Origin: Mycobacterium sp. BK086
GTDB taxonomy: Bacteria > Actinomycetota > Actinomycetes > Mycobacteriales > Mycobacteriaceae
Assembly (NCBI GenBank): GCA_004362315.1
Contig: SNWL01000003.1
Location: forward strand, 496,001 to 560,000
Direction: 5' to 3'
DNA length: 64,000 bases
Shown here: piece after piece, positions 36,634-44,978 of the stretch
Position numbering within the stretch: the first letter of the stretch is position 1
How the letters are laid out: each line of letters opens with the position of its first letter
The notes under the pieces: model-generated
Databases searched by the model: none
What the model saw: only the letters and a program-made list of their open reading frames with translations
Told to the model about the DNA's origin: nothing
Translations under genes and position numbers: made by a program

Positions 36634-37607
36634 AGACGACCTACCGCAACGCGGTGCATGACGCGATTCGCCATGCCATGCAGCAGGATTCCCGCGTTTT
36701 GCTGCTGGGCGAGGATGTCGGGGCCTACGGCGGCACCTACGCCGCCTCGAAGGGACTCCTCGAGGAGTTCGGCCCCAAACGAATCTTGGACACCCCGTTG
36801 TCGGAGTTGGGTTTCGTCGGCATCGGGGTCGGCGCCGCATTGGGCGGCCTTCGCCCGATCGTCGAGGTGATGACCGTCAACTTCAGCCTGTTGGCGCTGG
36901 ACCAGATCGTCAACACCGCTGCCGCACTGCGCCACATGTCCGGTGGGCAATTCTCCGTTCCGCTGGTGGTGCGGATGGCCACGGGCGCTGGGCGTCAACT
37001 CGCCGCCCAGCACTCGCACAGTCTCGAGGGCTGGTACGCGCACATCCCCGGTATCAAGGTGCTGGCGCCGGCCACAGTCGCGGATGCCTACGGAATGCTG
37101 CTCACCGCGCTTGCCGACCCTGACCCGACCGTCATCTTCGAACATGTCCAGCTCTACAACACGTCGGTCGACGTCGACACGCTGGAGCCCACCGACATCA
37201 CCCGGGCAGCCGTGCGGCGCAGTGGGACCGACGTCACGCTGATCACCTATGGAGGCTGCCTGCCCAAGACCCTCGATGCCGCCGATCAGTTGTCGCTCGC
37301 CGGAATCGATTGTGAGGTAATCGATCTGCGAGTGCTACGGCCGATAGATGACGAAACGATCCTGGCTTCGGTCCGCAAGACGCACCGCGCCGTCATCGTC
37401 GACGAGATGTGGCGCACCGGCAGTTTCGCCGGTGAGATCTGCGCCCGCATCGTCGAAGGCGCGTTCTACGACCTCGACGCTCCTGTCGCCCGGGTCTGCA
37501 CCGAGGAAGTGCCGATTCCATACGCCAAGCACCTGGAGGATGCGGCTCTGCCGCAGGTGGACGACATCGTGGCCGCGGTACACGGTCTGTTCGGGGATCA
37601 CCGATGA
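36630..37607 (+). CDS. 2-oxoacid dehydrogenase E1 beta subunit
   Basis: The 325-aa product is the E1 beta partner: [20 protein letters not shown] (about residues 23-42), [19 protein letters not shown], and [19 protein letters not shown] in the active-site loop. ATG 36630 overlaps E1 alpha by 4 bp, and E2 overlaps its stop by 4 bp. The open frame to 35496 is not used. Confidence 0.92.
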   Translation: MKTTYRNAVHDAIRHAMQQDSRVLLLGEDVGAYGGTYAASKGLLEEFGPKRILDTPLSELGFVGIGVGAALGGLRPIVEVMTVNFSLLALDQIVNTAAALRHMSGGQFSVPLVVRMATGAGRQLAAQHSHSLEGWYAHIPGIKVLAPATVADAYGMLLTALADPDPTVIFEHVQLYNTSVDVDTLEPTDITRAAVRRSGTDVTLITYGGCLPKTLDAADQLSLAGIDCEVIDLRVLRPIDDETILASVRKTHRAVIVDEMWRTGSFAGEICARIVEGAFYDLDAPVARVCTEEVPIPYAKHLEDAALPQVDDIVAAVHGLFGDHR

Positions 37608-38776
37608 TCGAGTTCACGATGCCCGCACTGGGCGCTGACATGGACGAAGGCACTCTCGACGAGTGGCTGGTCAAGCCCGGCGACTCGATCAGCCGCGGCC
37701 AGATCGTCGCCGTGGTCGAAACCACCAAGGCCGCAGTGGAGATCGAGTGCTGGCACGACGGCGTGATCGGTGAACTGCTCGTCCCGGTCGGAGAGACGGT
37801 GGCCGTCGGCGCGCCGTTGGCCACATTGCTGGAACCTGGCGATGCACTCACACCGCAAACCGCCGCGCCCGCTGCGACAACGCCTGCAGTGACACCCGCG
37901 GGGCACCGGCTCTGGGTCTCTCCCCTGGCGCGGCGCACGGCCGCCACGCTCGGCGTCGACTTGGGCGCGGTGACCGGAACAGGACCACAAGGGTCGATCA
38001 CCATCACCGATGTCGAGCAGTTCGCGGCCGCCAACCACCACGACGAGCCCAAACCTGCTGCTGCGGAGGAGATTTCCGCACCGCAGTCGGCCGCGAAGAA
38101 GGCCGTCGAACGTGGCGAGGCCATGCGCGCAGCGATCGCGGCGGCCATGGGGCGCTCGAAGCGAGAGATTCCGCACTACTATCTGGCAGACGAGATCATC
38201 CTCGACACCGCCGCGGGCTGGCTGACCGACCAGAACACTCACCGGCCCATCACCGACCGGTTGTTGATGGCCGTGCTACAGCTCAAGGCGGTGGCGCTGG
38301 CAGCACAACGGTTCACCGATTTCAACGGGTTCTGGCGGGAAGATCGCTATCAGCCGGCACCGGGTGTGCATGTGGGCGTGGCGATATCGCTGCGGGGTGG
38401 CGGATTGGTCGCTCCCGCGATCCACGATGTCAACGAGAAGAAGCTCGATGAACTGATGCGTGATCTGACTGATCTGGTGGCCCGCGCCAGAGCCGGTTCC
38501 CTACGCAGCTCGGAGATGTCGGACCCGACCATCACCGTGACCAATCTCGGGGACAACGGAGTCGACACGGTGTTCGGTGTCATCTACCCGCCACAGGTCG
38601 CGCTCGTCGGGTTCGGGCGCGCGGCGCAGCGCGTTGTTGTAGTCGATGGCGGCATCCGTGTCGCCACGACGACGCAGGCCAGTCTGGCGGCTGACCATCG
38701 CGCCAGCGACGGGCATCGCGGCGCACTATTCCTGGCCGAGATCAACCGGCTACTTCAGAAACCCGAAGAACTGTAG
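37604..38776 (+). CDS. 2-oxoacid dehydrogenase E2 component (lipoyl acyltransferase)
   Basis: The 390-aa product has one N-terminal lipoyl domain with the lysine in [11 protein letters not shown] (about residue 46), an alanine/proline linker, a peripheral-subunit-binding segment ([20 protein letters not shown], about 106-125) and a catalytic domain ending in [13 protein letters not shown], with the HX3DG motif. It passes the acyl group from E1 to CoA. No E3 (lipoamide dehydrogenase) gene lies in the window. A phosphopantetheine carrier protein is encoded 14 bp later. Confidence 0.93.
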   Translation: MIEFTMPALGADMDEGTLDEWLVKPGDSISRGQIVAVVETTKAAVEIECWHDGVIGELLVPVGETVAVGAPLATLLEPGDALTPQTAAPAATTPAVTPAGHRLWVSPLARRTAATLGVDLGAVTGTGPQGSITITDVEQFAAANHHDEPKPAAAEEISAPQSAAKKAVERGEAMRAAIAAAMGRSKREIPHYYLADEIILDTAAGWLTDQNTHRPITDRLLMAVLQLKAVALAAQRFTDFNGFWREDRYQPAPGVHVGVAISLRGGGLVAPAIHDVNEKKLDELMRDLTDLVARARAGSLRSSEMSDPTITVTNLGDNGVDTVFGVIYPPQVALVGFGRAAQRVVVVDGGIRVATTTQASLAADHRASDGHRGALFLAEINRLLQKPEEL

Positions 38777-38790
38777 AGAGGGAACTCGAC

Positions 38791-39033
38791 ATGGGAGATA
38801 CCGCGCCCCGTTCTCAGATCGTCGATGAGCTGCTGATGGTCGCGCCTGAGATCGAACCAGACGAGCTGGCCGACTCTGTAGCGTTGCGCGACCAGATCGA
38901 CCTGGACTCGATGGACTGGCTGAACTTCCTCATCCGGGTGAGCAAACGCTTCGCTGTCGACATCCCGGAATCGGCACACGCCTCATTGCGCACGATCGAT
39001 GATCTGACACGCTACGTAGACACCCATCGTTAG
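38791..39033 (+). CDS. Acyl carrier protein
   Basis: The 80-aa product has the ACP fold, with the phosphopantetheine serine in DLDSMDWLNFLIRV (about residues 36-49) and an acidic helix II. It follows E2 by 14 bp. A dedicated carrier protein at the end of an acyl-ligase and E1-E2 operon suggests that the acyl unit is loaded onto it, but the partner enzyme is not proved. The KAS III-like genes 10 kb upstream are candidates. Confidence 0.88.
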   Translation: MGDTAPRSQIVDELLMVAPEIEPDELADSVALRDQIDLDSMDWLNFLIRVSKRFAVDIPESAHASLRTIDDLTRYVDTHR

Positions 39034-39069
39034 CCTTCTGGGCGACGACGGTCCTTGCGCCAGTGTGCA

Positions 39070-41112
39070 TTACAGCCCCGTCGGATATGTCTCCGGTATC
39101 TCGCCGGATTTCCACTGGCTGGTCACCTCGAGCGGCTCGAGGGCGCGGGTGTTGTCGATGTGGATCATCGCGTCATACTGCTCGCCCGGTCGGACATGGT
39201 AGTAGTGGCTTTGCCGTTCGGTTGCCGGCTGATAGATGACGCCGATGGCGCGCCCGAGTCGCACCGCGTCAAGTGGCTCGGCTGCGTCGCGACTGATCAT
39301 CGGCGAGATCAGGAAGGCCGGCCGGCCGGCCTCGTGGAACAGCTCTTCCACACTGCCCGGCAGCGCCGGCCGAACGACCTTACGTTCGGCGTGGGCCCCC
39401 CACTCGCTGGCGGCGGTGACCGTGCCGCTGTAGGTCGTCAGGCCGATCAGGCGCACCGCGTCACCGTACCGTTCTCGCGCCAATTGCCCGAGTGTGAGCT
39501 GACCGTCGGATCCCACCTCGGTGGCTCGCGCATCTCCAACGTGAGAGTTGTGGGCCCACACCACTATTCGTGCTGACTGATCGTCGTGGCGATCAAGATG
39601 GTGCATCAGGGCGTCGAGGGTCTGGGCCATGTGTCGATCACGCAGGTTCCATGATGTGACACGCCCGCTGAACATGGCACGGTAGTAAACCTCGGCATTG
39701 GCAACGGTCTGCGCGTTCTGCTGTGCGTAGAACAGTTCGTCCTCGGCGAGAAGGCCATCACTTCGCATGAACTCCCCTGCGCTGCGGTGCATCTCCGCGA
39801 GTTGCTCGACAGCCTCGCGTTCGCAGGAGACGCCGGCACCGAAGGCAGCGGCGAACCCATAGGCCTGACCATCATCGGCCGACGTGTGATCGAAGCAGCT
39901 GTAGCGTTCGCGCGCACGTGAGGCTGCCAGCGGGTCGATGTTCTCGAGGTAGGTGATCACTTCCTTCATCGAGCGGTGCAGACTGTAAAGGTCTAGGCCG
40001 TAGAAGCCCGCTGAGGAGCCGCCTTCGGCTTGCCGGCGCCGGTTGTGGTCACGCAGCCAGTGCGCAAAGTCACGCACCACGACGTTGCGCCACATCCAGG
40101 CTGGGAAACGTTCGAAACCACGCAACGCCTGCTCAGCGGTCGTGTCGTCGCCACGGCCACGCACGAAGCGGTTGATGCGGTAGGCATCCGGCCAGTCCGC
40201 CTCGGCGGCGACAGCGCAGAAACCCTTCTCTTCGATGAGCCATTTCGTGATGGCAGCGCGTGTTTCGTAGAACTCGTGGGTCCCATGTGAACCCTCACCG
40301 ATCATCACGATGCGTGCATCGCCGATGACTTCCTCCAGCGCCTCGTACGGCGGCAGGCCGCCGGGCGCATCGACGGAGTTGTGGGCGACGATCTGCGCCG
40401 GAGTTTCGCGAGCACTGATCGGCGCAGTTCCCGGCCCGACGGTTGGAAGGCTGAGCAGGTCGCGAACCTCGTCGTCATCGACTTGGCGGAAATCCCAGAA
40501 TGATTCACCTACCGCCAGAAACGGCGTAGGCATCGATGCGCAGACCACATCGTCGACGATTGCGGCGAATTCGCGGCACGTCGACTCGGGCGCCGCGGGT
40601 ACCGCAATCACGATTTCGGCGGGGTCGGCTTCGCGCAACGCCTGCACCGCGGCAAGCATGCTCGACCCGGTGGCAAGCCCGTCGTCGACGAGGATCACTG
40701 TCTTACCGGCAACATTCAGCGGCGACCTCCCGGCACGGTAGGCAGCCTCGCGCCGATGCAATTCACGGCCCTCGCGCTCAGCGACGTCGCGAAGCTGCTG
40801 CGGAGTAATGCGTAAGGCGCGCATGATGTCGTCGTTGACGACAACGCGGCCGCCGCTCGCCAGGGCACCGAACGCGAACTCTTCATGCCCCGGGGCCCCG
40901 AGCTTGCGGACGACGAACACGTCCAGCGGGGCACCGAGAGTCGCTGCCACCTCCCAGGCGACGGGCACCCCGCCGCGGGGCAGCGCCAGGACGAGGACAT
41001 TGTCCCGCCCACGGTATGCGCCCAACAGGTCGGCCAATACCCGGCCGGCCTCTCGCCGGTCACGGAAAACCCGCCTGGGTGAGTTCTTCGCCAGACTTCG
41101 CGTATCGGCCAT
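39070..41112 (-). CDS. Phosphoribosyltransferase-erythromycin esterase fusion (Rv2030c-like)
   Basis: The 680-aa product fuses an N-terminal type I phosphoribosyltransferase (about residues 1-215; PRPP motif [16 protein letters not shown] near 120-135) to an erythromycin-esterase-like hydrolase (about 255-680; [31 protein letters not shown]). Rv2030c of the M. tuberculosis DosR regulon has the same layout and length. The true role is unknown; the esterase domain has the family's His/Glu metal-free active site. ATG 41112 is preceded by GGAGG; the longer open frame to 41229 enters GC-rich hairpin sequence and is rejected. Confidence 0.88.
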   Translation of the reverse strand: MADTRSLAKNSPRRVFRDRREAGRVLADLLGAYRGRDNVLVLALPRGGVPVAWEVAATLGAPLDVFVVRKLGAPGHEEFAFGALASGGRVVVNDDIMRALRITPQQLRDVAEREGRELHRREAAYRAGRSPLNVAGKTVILVDDGLATGSSMLAAVQALREADPAEIVIAVPAAPESTCREFAAIVDDVVCASMPTPFLAVGESFWDFRQVDDDEVRDLLSLPTVGPGTAPISARETPAQIVAHNSVDAPGGLPPYEALEEVIGDARIVMIGEGSHGTHEFYETRAAITKWLIEEKGFCAVAAEADWPDAYRINRFVRGRGDDTTAEQALRGFERFPAWMWRNVVVRDFAHWLRDHNRRRQAEGGSSAGFYGLDLYSLHRSMKEVITYLENIDPLAASRARERYSCFDHTSADDGQAYGFAAAFGAGVSCEREAVEQLAEMHRSAGEFMRSDGLLAEDELFYAQQNAQTVANAEVYYRAMFSGRVTSWNLRDRHMAQTLDALMHHLDRHDDQSARIVVWAHNSHVGDARATEVGSDGQLTLGQLARERYGDAVRLIGLTTYSGTVTAASEWGAHAERKVVRPALPGSVEELFHEAGRPAFLISPMISRDAAEPLDAVRLGRAIGVIYQPATERQSHYYHVRPGEQYDAMIHIDNTRALEPLEVTSQWKSGEIPETYPTGL

Positions 41113-41473
41113 TTCAATACCTCCAACAGGTGGGTGTCTCGTCAGCGGGCGTGAAGGGGCGGCCCCGCCGCTGGTAGCGATAGTCGCGGGACCCCCCGCG
41201 CCGGCCCCGCCACTGACGCAGCGTTTCACGGGGCCGCCCCGCGCCGGTTAGCTCACTGATGCGATGTCAACGCGTTGCTCTGTCGGTTTCTGGGAAGTCT
41301 GCTCATGACTGCTCCTTCATTGACGGGCTTCCCCACTCATCGGACCACCACAGCCTCGGGGCTGATAGGTACCGAAGTCCCGGGTAGCGAGGCCCTTCGT
41401 CGAGGCGATTTGCGTCGCCCGGCGGGGACCACCGGCACTTCTGTGGGCGCGTGGACCAGCGCATTGTTGATCC
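41113..41473. other. 361-bp divergent intergenic region with GC-rich hairpins
   Basis: It separates the Rv2030c-like gene (minus) from the SRPBCC gene (plus). A 12-bp inverted repeat (GGGGCGGCCCCG at 41156-41167, CGGGGCCGCCCC at 41229-41240) encloses a second hairpin (CGCGGG at 41185-41190 with CCCGCG at 41195-41200). A DosR box lies at 41368-41381. The hairpins would be in the leader of the minus-strand gene. No convincing small ORF was found. Confidence 0.6.
41368..41381. promoter_or_regulatory. DosR box upstream of SRPBCC gene
   Basis: GGTACCGAAGTCCC matches 11 of 14 core positions, with the right half site perfect. It lies 92 bp before ATG 41474. A weaker match (9 of 14) starts at 41425. 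Confidence 0.55.
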
Positions 41474-42130
41474 ATGAAAGCGACGGTGATGCGTGCCGGT
41501 GTGACAACCGCATTGCTCTATGCGGCCCGGCGGTTCTACCGCAATTGGGGCACGACCAAGGACGAGTGCCGGCTGTGGCTGCCGGGTGACGAGCTGGTGA
41601 CTCAGCCGGCGCTCGTCACGACAGAAGGCATTTCTATCGACGCGACGCCGCGCGCCGTGTGGCCGTGGCTGGTCCAGATCGGTCAGGACCGTGCGGGACT
41701 GTACGGGTCGCACGCCCTGCACAAGCTGGCCCGGTTGGACAACCACGACGCCGATCGGATTCATCCGGAATGGCAACACCTCGGCGTTGGCGACACCGTG
41801 TGCCTCGCGCCACCTGAATGGTTGGGTCTTTCGAACGGGATTGTGGCCACCGTCGCCGATGTCGACGCCGAGCGATCTCTCGTGCTGGGCATCAGAAGCG
41901 CTAAGGGCACGTGGAGCATCCTCTGGTCGGTGAATCTGTTGCCGCACTGGGACGATCGCTGCCGGGTACTCATCCGCACCCGGGTCGCGCTGCGTCACCC
42001 GGGAGCAGTGCTGGTTGCCGAGCTTGCCGGACCCGTGAACGCCCTGGTGACACGAGGACTGCTGATCGGTGTCAAACGACGCGCAGAGCGCAAGGCACAA
42101 ACCGACGCGGCCGCCGCGTGCGGCGAGTAG
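41474..42130 (+). CDS. SRPBCC (START-like) domain protein
   Basis: The 218-aa product has a short N-terminal helix with a membrane-like face (ATVMRAGVTTALLYAARRF) and an SRPBCC ligand-binding fold (ISIDATPRAVWPWLVQIGQDRAG, about residues 52-75), ending in a hydrophobic helix. SRPBCC proteins bind lipids or other hydrophobic ligands; the ligand here is unknown. It has a DosR box upstream and leads the CheB-like gene by 26 bp. Confidence 0.72.
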   Translation: MKATVMRAGVTTALLYAARRFYRNWGTTKDECRLWLPGDELVTQPALVTTEGISIDATPRAVWPWLVQIGQDRAGLYGSHALHKLARLDNHDADRIHPEWQHLGVGDTVCLAPPEWLGLSNGIVATVADVDAERSLVLGIRSAKGTWSILWSVNLLPHWDDRCRVLIRTRVALRHPGAVLVAELAGPVNALVTRGLLIGVKRRAERKAQTDAAAACGE

Positions 42131-42155
42131 CACCCACCTCGCAATCCTGTGAATC

Positions 42156-42764
42156 ATGGTGACAACAGCTGCTATTCACGAACATCAGCTGGCCACGCCG
42201 GGGCGAGGGTGGAAACGCGTCGTCGTTGTCGCGTCGACCGGCGGCATCCAGGCGTTGATCGGGTTGGTGAGCGGACTCAACGACGAGTGGGATCTGCCGA
42301 TCAGTGTGGTCCTGCACCGCAAGGCATCAGCGCGCACGCCCGATGCGCTGGTCAAAATTCTGGAGCACTACACGAATGTCGATGTCTGCGTTGCAGTCCA
42401 GGGTGCGCCGGCATCCCAGCCGGGTATCACGGTCATGCCAGGCCACACCATGGTCGCCATCGATGCCCGAGGATGCTGGTCATTCGGGAACGTCGAATGG
42501 AACAACAGGCCAGGCGACCGCCTGCTGGAAAGCTCCGCCGCCCTTGGGCCGACCATCGCCGTCATCCTTACCGGCCCGCTCTCCGACGGATCTCAGGGGT
42601 GCCGCGCCGTGAAGCTCTGCGGAGGTCTGGTGATCGTCCAAGATCCGCAGGAAGCACGAGCCCCCGAGATGCCCACCCACGCCATCGCTACCGGCTGCGC
42701 CGACGCCGTTCTACCGACGCGTGACATCGGCGCAATGCTCAGCCTGCTCACGGGGGCTCGATAA
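42156..42764 (+). CDS. Stand-alone CheB methylesterase domain protein
   Basis: The 202-aa product is a CheB C-terminal methylesterase without its receiver domain. The catalytic triad is present: serine in VVASTGGIQAL (about residue 27), histidine in VVLHRKASA (about 53) and aspartate in LTGPLSDGSQGC (about 146). CheB demethylates chemotaxis receptors, but mycobacteria lack flagella and chemotaxis receptors, so its substrate must be different. It follows the SRPBCC gene on the same strand in the dormancy island. Confidence 0.85.
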   Translation: MVTTAAIHEHQLATPGRGWKRVVVVASTGGIQALIGLVSGLNDEWDLPISVVLHRKASARTPDALVKILEHYTNVDVCVAVQGAPASQPGITVMPGHTMVAIDARGCWSFGNVEWNNRPGDRLLESSAALGPTIAVILTGPLSDGSQGCRAVKLCGGLVIVQDPQEARAPEMPTHAIATGCADAVLPTRDIGAMLSLLTGAR

Positions 42765-42789
42765 GCGACGCCGATTCGGCGGGAGTTCG

Positions 42790-43905
42790 TCAGTAACCGG
42801 GCAGTGCGAAACGCAACAGGGCTCCGATACCGTCAGCCAATCGCAGATCGTCGGGAGCGTGGACGAGGCCGGCCCCGGATGACAAGGCCGAGTAGGGCAC
42901 TGCTTCGTCGGCACGCAGCGTCCGCGTAGGGGCAACACCGAAATTCGAGAGCGTATCTGCATCGGGTGCGACGACCGTCAGATCATCGCCGGCAAGCACC
43001 GTGCGATCGGTCATGCCACCGACGATCAGGGTGGCTACCGCGTATTCGCGCAGTGCCGCGGTCACCAGCTCGAGACCCTCGACGGCCAACCCCGATTCAC
43101 GGCCGGCTTCGGCTCGATATTCCTCGGCTACCCGATAGCTCTCACTGCTGCGCCTGTTGGCGAGTTCGCGCGTTATGGCACTGTCGACGGCTTCGTCGAC
43201 GCCCGTGTGGCGAGCACCTACACCTGGCTGCACCACAAGCTTGGCAACCCGTTCTGGCAGCATCGCGGCCAACTCGGCCCGTGCCCGATCTTGCCCGATG
43301 AGGACGACGAACTCGGCTGGGCGCGAGTCGATCTCGTGTGTCAGATGACCGGCGACCGCACGGAGGTTTTTCCGCACGACCTCCTCTACCCGATGTTGCT
43401 GGTCGCCCCAGGCATTGAGACCGGCCGCGGCGGCCTTGTGCACCGGATATCCGCCGGCCTCAACCGTTTCAGAGGAGGTTGATTTGCCGTGGAACCGAGT
43501 GAATTCGGCACCGACCTGGTCGACGGCCACCACCACGTACGGGCCGTGTAGTGCCCCATAGTCGAGCAGCGGAATGAGGTAGGGAATGTCTGAGACTCGG
43601 GCGAGGGAGGTGACCGGCGGTGAAAACAGCGGCTCGTCGACCGCCACCCCGCTGGTGGCGACGATCAAGCCTCGACCACTCGCTTCCTTGCCAGTCCGCC
43701 GTGTCATCGCTTCCCCGACCGAGGTGATGAGTGCCTGGGGGGCACCGTTTTCCGCGAGTTCGCGCGCGATGTCTCGTCGAGTCACCTCGAGGCGGGCCTC
43801 CGCATCGGGAGTGTCGTGGGAATCGTCGTAGAAGACCGAGGCAAACGGACCGCGCGCGGCCAGAAGCTGTTGCGTCAGAGGAGAATATGTGGCTGCGGTC
43901 GTCAC
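42790..43905 (-). CDS. Rv2629/Balon-like ribosome hibernation factor
   Basis: The 371-aa product aligns with M. tuberculosis Rv2629 (374 aa), a DosR-regulated protein of the eRF1/Pelota-like family reported as a Balon-type hibernation factor that occupies the ribosomal A site. It starts TTAATYSPLTQQLLAARGPF and has eRF1-domain segments PYVVVAVDQVGAEFTRF, AEFVVLIGQDRARAEL and LIVGGMTDRTV. GTG 43905 follows GGAG at a good distance; the frame upstream to 44187 is a shadow. The upstream 151 bp holds only a weak DosR-like site. Confidence 0.88.
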   Translation of the reverse strand: MTTAATYSPLTQQLLAARGPFASVFYDDSHDTPDAEARLEVTRRDIARELAENGAPQALITSVGEAMTRRTGKEASGRGLIVATSGVAVDEPLFSPPVTSLARVSDIPYLIPLLDYGALHGPYVVVAVDQVGAEFTRFHGKSTSSETVEAGGYPVHKAAAAGLNAWGDQQHRVEEVVRKNLRAVAGHLTHEIDSRPAEFVVLIGQDRARAELAAMLPERVAKLVVQPGVGARHTGVDEAVDSAITRELANRRSSESYRVAEEYRAEAGRESGLAVEGLELVTAALREYAVATLIVGGMTDRTVLAGDDLTVVAPDADTLSNFGVAPTRTLRADEAVPYSALSSGAGLVHAPDDLRLADGIGALLRFALPGY

Positions 43906-44056
43906 CGGAGAGCTCCTTCGTGTAGGCAGTGCTGCTGACAGCGGGCACGGCTGCTGTAACCATGCGCCGCCTGAACCCCGTCGAGAAGTGACAAAGGTCG
44001 TAATCGACGGCACCCAGATCGATGCCCTTGGTCCCCAGCAAGGGGTATCAGGGTCG

Positions 44057-44818
44057 TCAGTGTCGTACCAGAAGAACCGAACAATCGGGGTAGCCCAGAA
44101 TTGGATGACAATTCGGCACGTCGAGTGAGGCGATACCGGCCGCGTCAGAGGGTCCGACGACGGCGAGCCCGACGTGATCTGACTCATCGGACGGAAACAT
44201 CGATGCGGTGCCAGCGGCTACCGTCTCGACGTGGACGTCCGGGAAACGGCGAATCCAGCTGTTGAGACGCCGATCAATCTGGCGGACAGTGGCTTTACGC
44301 AATCGTCCCTCGCGCATGGCCAAACCCACGACCTCATCGTTGTCAGCGTCGTCGGTCAGCACAACGGACACCACGCCTTGGGTGCGCGGGCTACCGTCCT
44401 CGGCGCTGCGGATGATCGCCACCGGGCACCGGGCATGGGCGGCGAGGTGAGCCGCCGTCGCACCGATCAGCCGGCCCGCACACAACCGCAAGGGACGGGC
44501 ACCAATGCAGACCATTTCGGCGTGGCACGATTCCTCATCGAGTACCTTCTCGGGCGACCCAGCGATGCACGCCGTTTCCACCCGCACCGTTTCGCGTGCC
44601 TGTCGTGCGGCGTCTGCCGCGTCAAGCACCGTGGTGTCGCACCGTCGGGCATCCCGCCCGGGTTTCGCCGGCGGAATCACGTGCACCAGCCGCAACACGA
44701 CATCGCGGTTCACCGCCTCCGACGCCGCCCACCTGACCGCGTTGAGGGCCCACGGGGAATCGTCCACTCCCACGACAACGGCACCGATTGAGCGAGAATC
44801 CTTCTCTTGCCAGGCCAT
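44057..44818 (-). CDS. Universal stress protein (Rv2028c-like)
   Basis: The 253-aa protein has two USP domains. The first (VVVGVDDSPWALNAVRWA, about residues 14-31) has an altered nucleotide loop GARPLRLCAGRLIG in place of the G-2X-G-9X-G pattern, and the second ends in the hydrophobic strand CSVLLVRH with no canonical loop. Such USPs may not bind ATP. It has a DosR box 37 bp upstream and stands divergent from the trehalose gene. In M. tuberculosis the equivalent gene Rv2028c sits next to pfkB. Confidence 0.85.
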   Translation of the reverse strand: MAWQEKDSRSIGAVVVGVDDSPWALNAVRWAASEAVNRDVVLRLVHVIPPAKPGRDARRCDTTVLDAADAARQARETVRVETACIAGSPEKVLDEESCHAEMVCIGARPLRLCAGRLIGATAAHLAAHARCPVAIIRSAEDGSPRTQGVVSVVLTDDADNDEVVGLAMREGRLRKATVRQIDRRLNSWIRRFPDVHVETVAAGTASMFPSDESDHVGLAVVGPSDAAGIASLDVPNCHPILGYPDCSVLLVRH

Positions 44819-44854
44819 CGTCTGACGCTAATGAGGATGGCTGCCGCTCGATAA

Positions 44855-44868
44855 GGGCCTTTCGTCGA
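44855..44868. promoter_or_regulatory. DosR box upstream of universal stress protein gene
   Basis: GGGCCTTTCGTCGA matches 10 of 14 core positions and lies 37 bp before the 44818 start. Its CTTTCGTC core is identical to the 33570 box. Confidence 0.5.
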
Positions 44869-44914
44869 TGAATCGCCAAACCACGCCGAACTGTGGACTC
44901 GAGCACACCGGTGA

Positions 44915-44928
44915 ATGACATTGGTCCC
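44915..44928. promoter_or_regulatory. DosR box upstream of OtsB-GH65 gene
   Basis: ATGACATTGGTCCC matches 10 of 14 core positions, right half strong, and lies 50 bp before ATG 44979. Confidence 0.5.
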
Positions 44929-44978
44929 TAGCCGCACCGACTTCGGCGCGACAACATAGACCGTCATTCGGGGCGACG

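Noticed and set aside
41425-41438. DosR-like GGGACCACCGGCAC near the SRPBCC gene
   Set aside because: 9 of 14 core positions match; it was mentioned but not called as a separate box.
41275-41589. Plus-strand ORF of 104 codons upstream of the SRPBCC gene
   Set aside because: It overlaps the DosR box and the start of the SRPBCC gene in another frame and has no conserved motif.
44022-44035. DosR-like ATGCCCTTGGTCCC upstream of the Rv2629-like gene
   Set aside because: Only 9 of 14 core positions match and it is 117 bp from the start, so it was not listed as a box.
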